DNA of 64,000 nt from Actinopolymorpha rutila. GTDB taxonomy: Bacteria; Actinomycetota; Actinomycetes; Propionibacteriales; Actinopolymorphaceae. Of this stretch, positions 61,890 to 64,000 are shown one piece after another. The translations under genes were made by a program, and so were the position numbers. Each line of letters opens with the position of its first letter. Position 1 is the stretch's first letter. The notes beneath the pieces were generated by a model. The model was not told the origin of the DNA. It searched no databases and worked only from the letters and a program-made list of their open reading frames with translations. The stretch covers positions 6,324,001-6,388,000 of the forward strand of contig NZ_JACBZH010000001.1 of NCBI RefSeq assembly GCF_013407855.1, in the 5' to 3' direction.

Positions 61890-63629
61890 TCACTCCGTTG
61901 GCGCCCCGGTGATGCTCGTACCTTGCTTGGTCAGCGTGTAGTCGACGACCGCACCGCTCCAGAAGTGGAATCGCAGGTTCACCACCCCGTCCTTCAGTTC
62001 GGCGAAGAACGCGGGCAGCAGCCTGATCTCGTTTGTGTCGTACGCCGGAGTGAAGGACGCGCCGAACTCCTTGTACGACGTCCAGTTCGCCGGTCCGGCG
62101 TTGCTCCCGTCGGGGTAGACGGCCTCCATCGTGGCCAGCCGGTCGCCGTTGAACGCGGTCGGCACGGCGAACGTGCCGGACGTACCGCTCGCCGCCGCCA
62201 GCACGGGCCGGTCCGCGACGACGACCTCGAACTTCCAGGCCGAGCCGGCGGAGAACCTCGCGGTCAGCACGGCGTTCGTGCCGTAGTCACCGTCGGCGGT
62301 CAGGGACGCCAGCAGCCCCGCACGGAACGTCAACCGGTCGCCGTTCAGCACGTAGTCGCGCCCGGCCCGCAGGGTCCGTCCGGCGTACTCGATCCGCACC
62401 AGCCGGTTGCCGTTGAGGTTCAGGGTGACCGACTGGTCGGCGGGTGCGGCGTCCTTGTCCACGAACACCAGATCGCTGGTCGCGGTGGAGGACCGGCCGA
62501 TCCAGCTCGTCCGCATGACGTCGTACAGGTCGGTGTCGCGCCACTGGTAGGCGACCCGGTCGAAGTGCTGGCCGTTGTCCCACAACATCGTGGTGAGGTG
62601 CTGCTGCCGGGCGTAGTAGCCGAGGTACTCGAAGAACTTCAGCTTCTCGCCCTGCTCGATCGTTCCGGTGTTCTTGTCGAAGCCCAGCAGGCCGTACTCC
62701 CCGACCACCACCGGGATGCCGGCCGCGACCAGGGTGTCGTGCACCCGGTCGAAGGCGTCGGTCAGGTCCTGCCTCGCGGCGTCGTCGAAGCGGGTGCCAC
62801 CGGCGATGTTCACGCTGAACGGGTAGTACCCGTAGTAGTGCACGGTGGCGATGATCCGGTTGTCGTGCAGTTTGTCGATGGTCTTCTTCAACTCGTCCAG
62901 GCGGGCCTGCGACGGTGAGCCGGTGAGCGTGGGCAGCACCAGCGGACGATCGGCGTTGCGCCCGCCGGAGTCACGCACGATCTGGTGGAACGTCGTGTTC
63001 AGTTCGTCCAGCCACTGGAAGTACTCCGGTGCGTCGGCGTTCCAGTCGCCGGAGAACCGCGGCTCGTTGATGCTCTCCAGCATCAGCCGGTCGGGCTCGT
63101 CCCGTAGCCGGCCGGCGATCTGGGTCCAGCCCGCGCGGTACCTCGCCATGACCTCGTCGTGCTTGGTCGGCATGTCGATGACCCAGGTGCTGGAGTCGTG
63201 GTGCATGTTGACCATGACGTAGAACCCGGTCTGCAACGCCCAGTCGACGACCTGGTCCACCCGGTCCAGGTAGGCCGGGTCGATCGTGTAGTCCGGCGCG
63301 GGTCCCATGTGCTGGTACCACGTCACCGGGATCCGGATGCTGCGGTAGCCCTGTGCCTTCAGCTTCTGCAGGAACTGCTTCGTCACCCGGGGATTCCCCC
63401 ACGACGTCTCGTCCGGGCCGGTGGAGTCGAAGGTGTTGCCGAGGTTCCAGCCCGGTTGCATGGCGTCGACGTAGGACTGCAGGTCGTTGGCGGGCACGGC
63501 GTCGGCGGGCACGGCGTTCGTGGACATGGCACGTCCCTGGGCGAGAGCAGGTCCGCCGGCGGACGACAACGCGAGGGCCAGTGCGATCGTGAACACCGCG
63601 ACGAGGGCCTGCCTGCTGCGTCCGAACAT
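61890..63629 (-). CDS. secreted GH5 endoglucanase-like enzyme with X2-type module
   Basis: A 579-aa glycoside hydrolase family 5 protein. A signal peptide (1-31, basic then Ala/Leu-rich, ending ALAQ) leads to the catalytic barrel (about 45-360), with acid/base E189 (SINEP) and nucleophile E311 (VVGEYG). Other family landmarks are MQPGWNLGNTFD, IRIPVTWYQH, VNMHHD and LWDNG. A CBM_X2-like Ig module (about 395-475, VTLNLNGNRLVRIEYAG) and a further beta-sandwich carbohydrate-binding-type module (to 579) follow. ATG 63629 has AAAGG upstream. Likely substrates are cellulose, xyloglucan or beta-mannan. The nearby oligosaccharide-type importers could take up its products. Confidence 0.93.
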   Translation of the reverse strand: MFGRSRQALVAVFTIALALALSSAGGPALAQGRAMSTNAVPADAVPANDLQSYVDAMQPGWNLGNTFDSTGPDETSWGNPRVTKQFLQKLKAQGYRSIRIPVTWYQHMGPAPDYTIDPAYLDRVDQVVDWALQTGFYVMVNMHHDSSTWVIDMPTKHDEVMARYRAGWTQIAGRLRDEPDRLMLESINEPRFSGDWNADAPEYFQWLDELNTTFHQIVRDSGGRNADRPLVLPTLTGSPSQARLDELKKTIDKLHDNRIIATVHYYGYYPFSVNIAGGTRFDDAARQDLTDAFDRVHDTLVAAGIPVVVGEYGLLGFDKNTGTIEQGEKLKFFEYLGYYARQQHLTTMLWDNGQHFDRVAYQWRDTDLYDVMRTSWIGRSSTATSDLVFVDKDAAPADQSVTLNLNGNRLVRIEYAGRTLRAGRDYVLNGDRLTFRAGLLASLTADGDYGTNAVLTARFSAGSAWKFEVVVADRPVLAAASGTSGTFAVPTAFNGDRLATMEAVYPDGSNAGPANWTSYKEFGASFTPAYDTNEIRLLPAFFAELKDGVVNLRFHFWSGAVVDYTLTKQGTSITGAPTE

Positions 63630-63705
63630 GCGGCACGACCTTTCTGGTGGACCCTGCTGCGGCCCCAAACTGCGCGACCCTCTCCGGGGCACCCGACAGC
63701 CGGGG

Positions 63706-63734
63706 AGCGTAGTTACGCTTACCCGCCTGTTCCA
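63706..63734 (-). promoter_or_regulatory. promoter of the GH5 gene
   Basis: On the minus strand TGGAAC (63729-63734), a 17-base spacer and TACGCT (63706-63711) form a plausible vegetative promoter. It gives a leader of about 70 bases before ATG 63629. No CebR-type palindrome was seen in the leader. Confidence 0.55.
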
Positions 63735-63775
63735 GGGGTCACGACGTTCCAGGACGGCCGGACCCGGCCCGCCGG

Positions 63776-64000
63776 TCACACCGTCGCGGCGTCCGGGTCC
63801 TCCTCGGCCTCCACCACCAGTTCCTCCGCCCACAGCCGGCGCATCTCCGGGCACGTCGCCAGCAGGTGCGGCAGCGGTCCGCTCCCGACGACCCGGCCGC
63901 GGTCGAGCACCAGCACCTGGTCGGCTCGTTGCAGCGCCGCCCGCCGGTGGGACACCACCAGCACCGTCTCCGGTCCGCGCCCTTCCTTGGCGGCGTCGGC
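63776..64000 (-). CDS. ABC transporter ATP-binding protein, C-terminal fragment (5' beyond window)
   Basis: The last 74 residues of an ABC ATPase whose start lies outside the window. Visible are the strand before the H-loop (ETVLVVSHRRAAL) and the strand VLVLDRGRVVGSGP with a typical post-H-loop ending, then an acidic tail (EAEEDPDAATV). It could be the end of a fused exporter of the type at 39969. The gap of 146 bases to the GH5 gene holds the GH5 promoter. Confidence 0.8.
   Translation of the reverse strand, partial: ADAAKEGRGPETVLVVSHRRAALQRADQVLVLDRGRVVGSGPLPHLLATCPEMRRLWAEELVVEAEEDPDAATV

Overview
The window is high-GC DNA with frequent GTG starts, tightly packed and often overlapping genes, and a set of hallmark genes: fbiC (cofactor F420), a DivIVA-domain protein, an LCP cell-wall ligase, an NB-ARC/LuxR regulator and many secreted lipoproteins. 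This points to an Actinomycetota soil bacterium, perhaps of the Propionibacteriales type. The genus cannot be fixed from this window alone. I see no rRNA or tRNA gene, CRISPR array or prophage, and only one solitary transposase.

Layout. 1-5836: an Opp/Dpp-type ABC importer operon (lipoprotein, two permeases, two ATPases), cut at its 5' end by the window edge. 5818-9181: an LCP protein and an IS1634-like transposase. 9340-12656: fbiC overlapping ribA, so F420 and flavin precursor synthesis are translationally coupled. 12844-14646: a GH13 glucosidase with a striking within-gene strand-composition gradient. 14681-16506: a NarL-type two-component system. 17138-19296: an HxlR repressor divergent from a DHA2 exporter, with a duplicated palindromic operator between them. 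19428-21811: an unknown protein, an 18-bp tandem repeat array and a TPR protein. 21831-26912: a kinase-like protein, a secreted phosphoesterase, a VanZ-like protein and a DUF4185-like secreted protein. 27078-29413: a compact operon of truncated hemoglobin, flavohemoprotein and DivIVA. 29652-36577: an ATPase/LuxR regulator, an APH-fold protein, a cupredoxin-like lipoprotein, two small membrane proteins, RNase HI and a hydrolase. 36749-38510: a KhtT/KhtU-like K+/H+ antiporter pair. 38542-43824: dihydrolipoyl dehydrogenase and a heterodimeric ABC exporter. 43709-55134: a carbohydrate or sugar-acid locus with a tartrate/D-malate-type dehydrogenase, a ROK regulator, a second complete Opp-type importer preceded by a 14-bp repeat array, a PhyH-type oxygenase, an SDR and a mandelate-racemase-family enzyme. 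55139-64000: a methyltransferase, an isochorismatase-fold protein, an ArsR/MFS pair, two secreted lipoproteins, a GH5 glycanase and the end of an ABC transporter.

How the parts may work together. Two Opp-type importers of identical gene order, GH13 and GH5 enzymes, a ROK regulator and an MR/SDR/PhyH enzyme set suggest plant-polysaccharide or sugar-acid scavenging (inference). The two globins suggest nitric-oxide defence. Many genes have a -10-like hexamer only 6-7 nt before the start codon, so leaderless transcripts look common here. The items most worth a second look are the GH13 composition gradient, the two tandem repeat arrays, the PhyH protein whose iron site reads H-x-G instead of H-x-D, the globin-DivIVA operon and the fbiC-ribA coupling.
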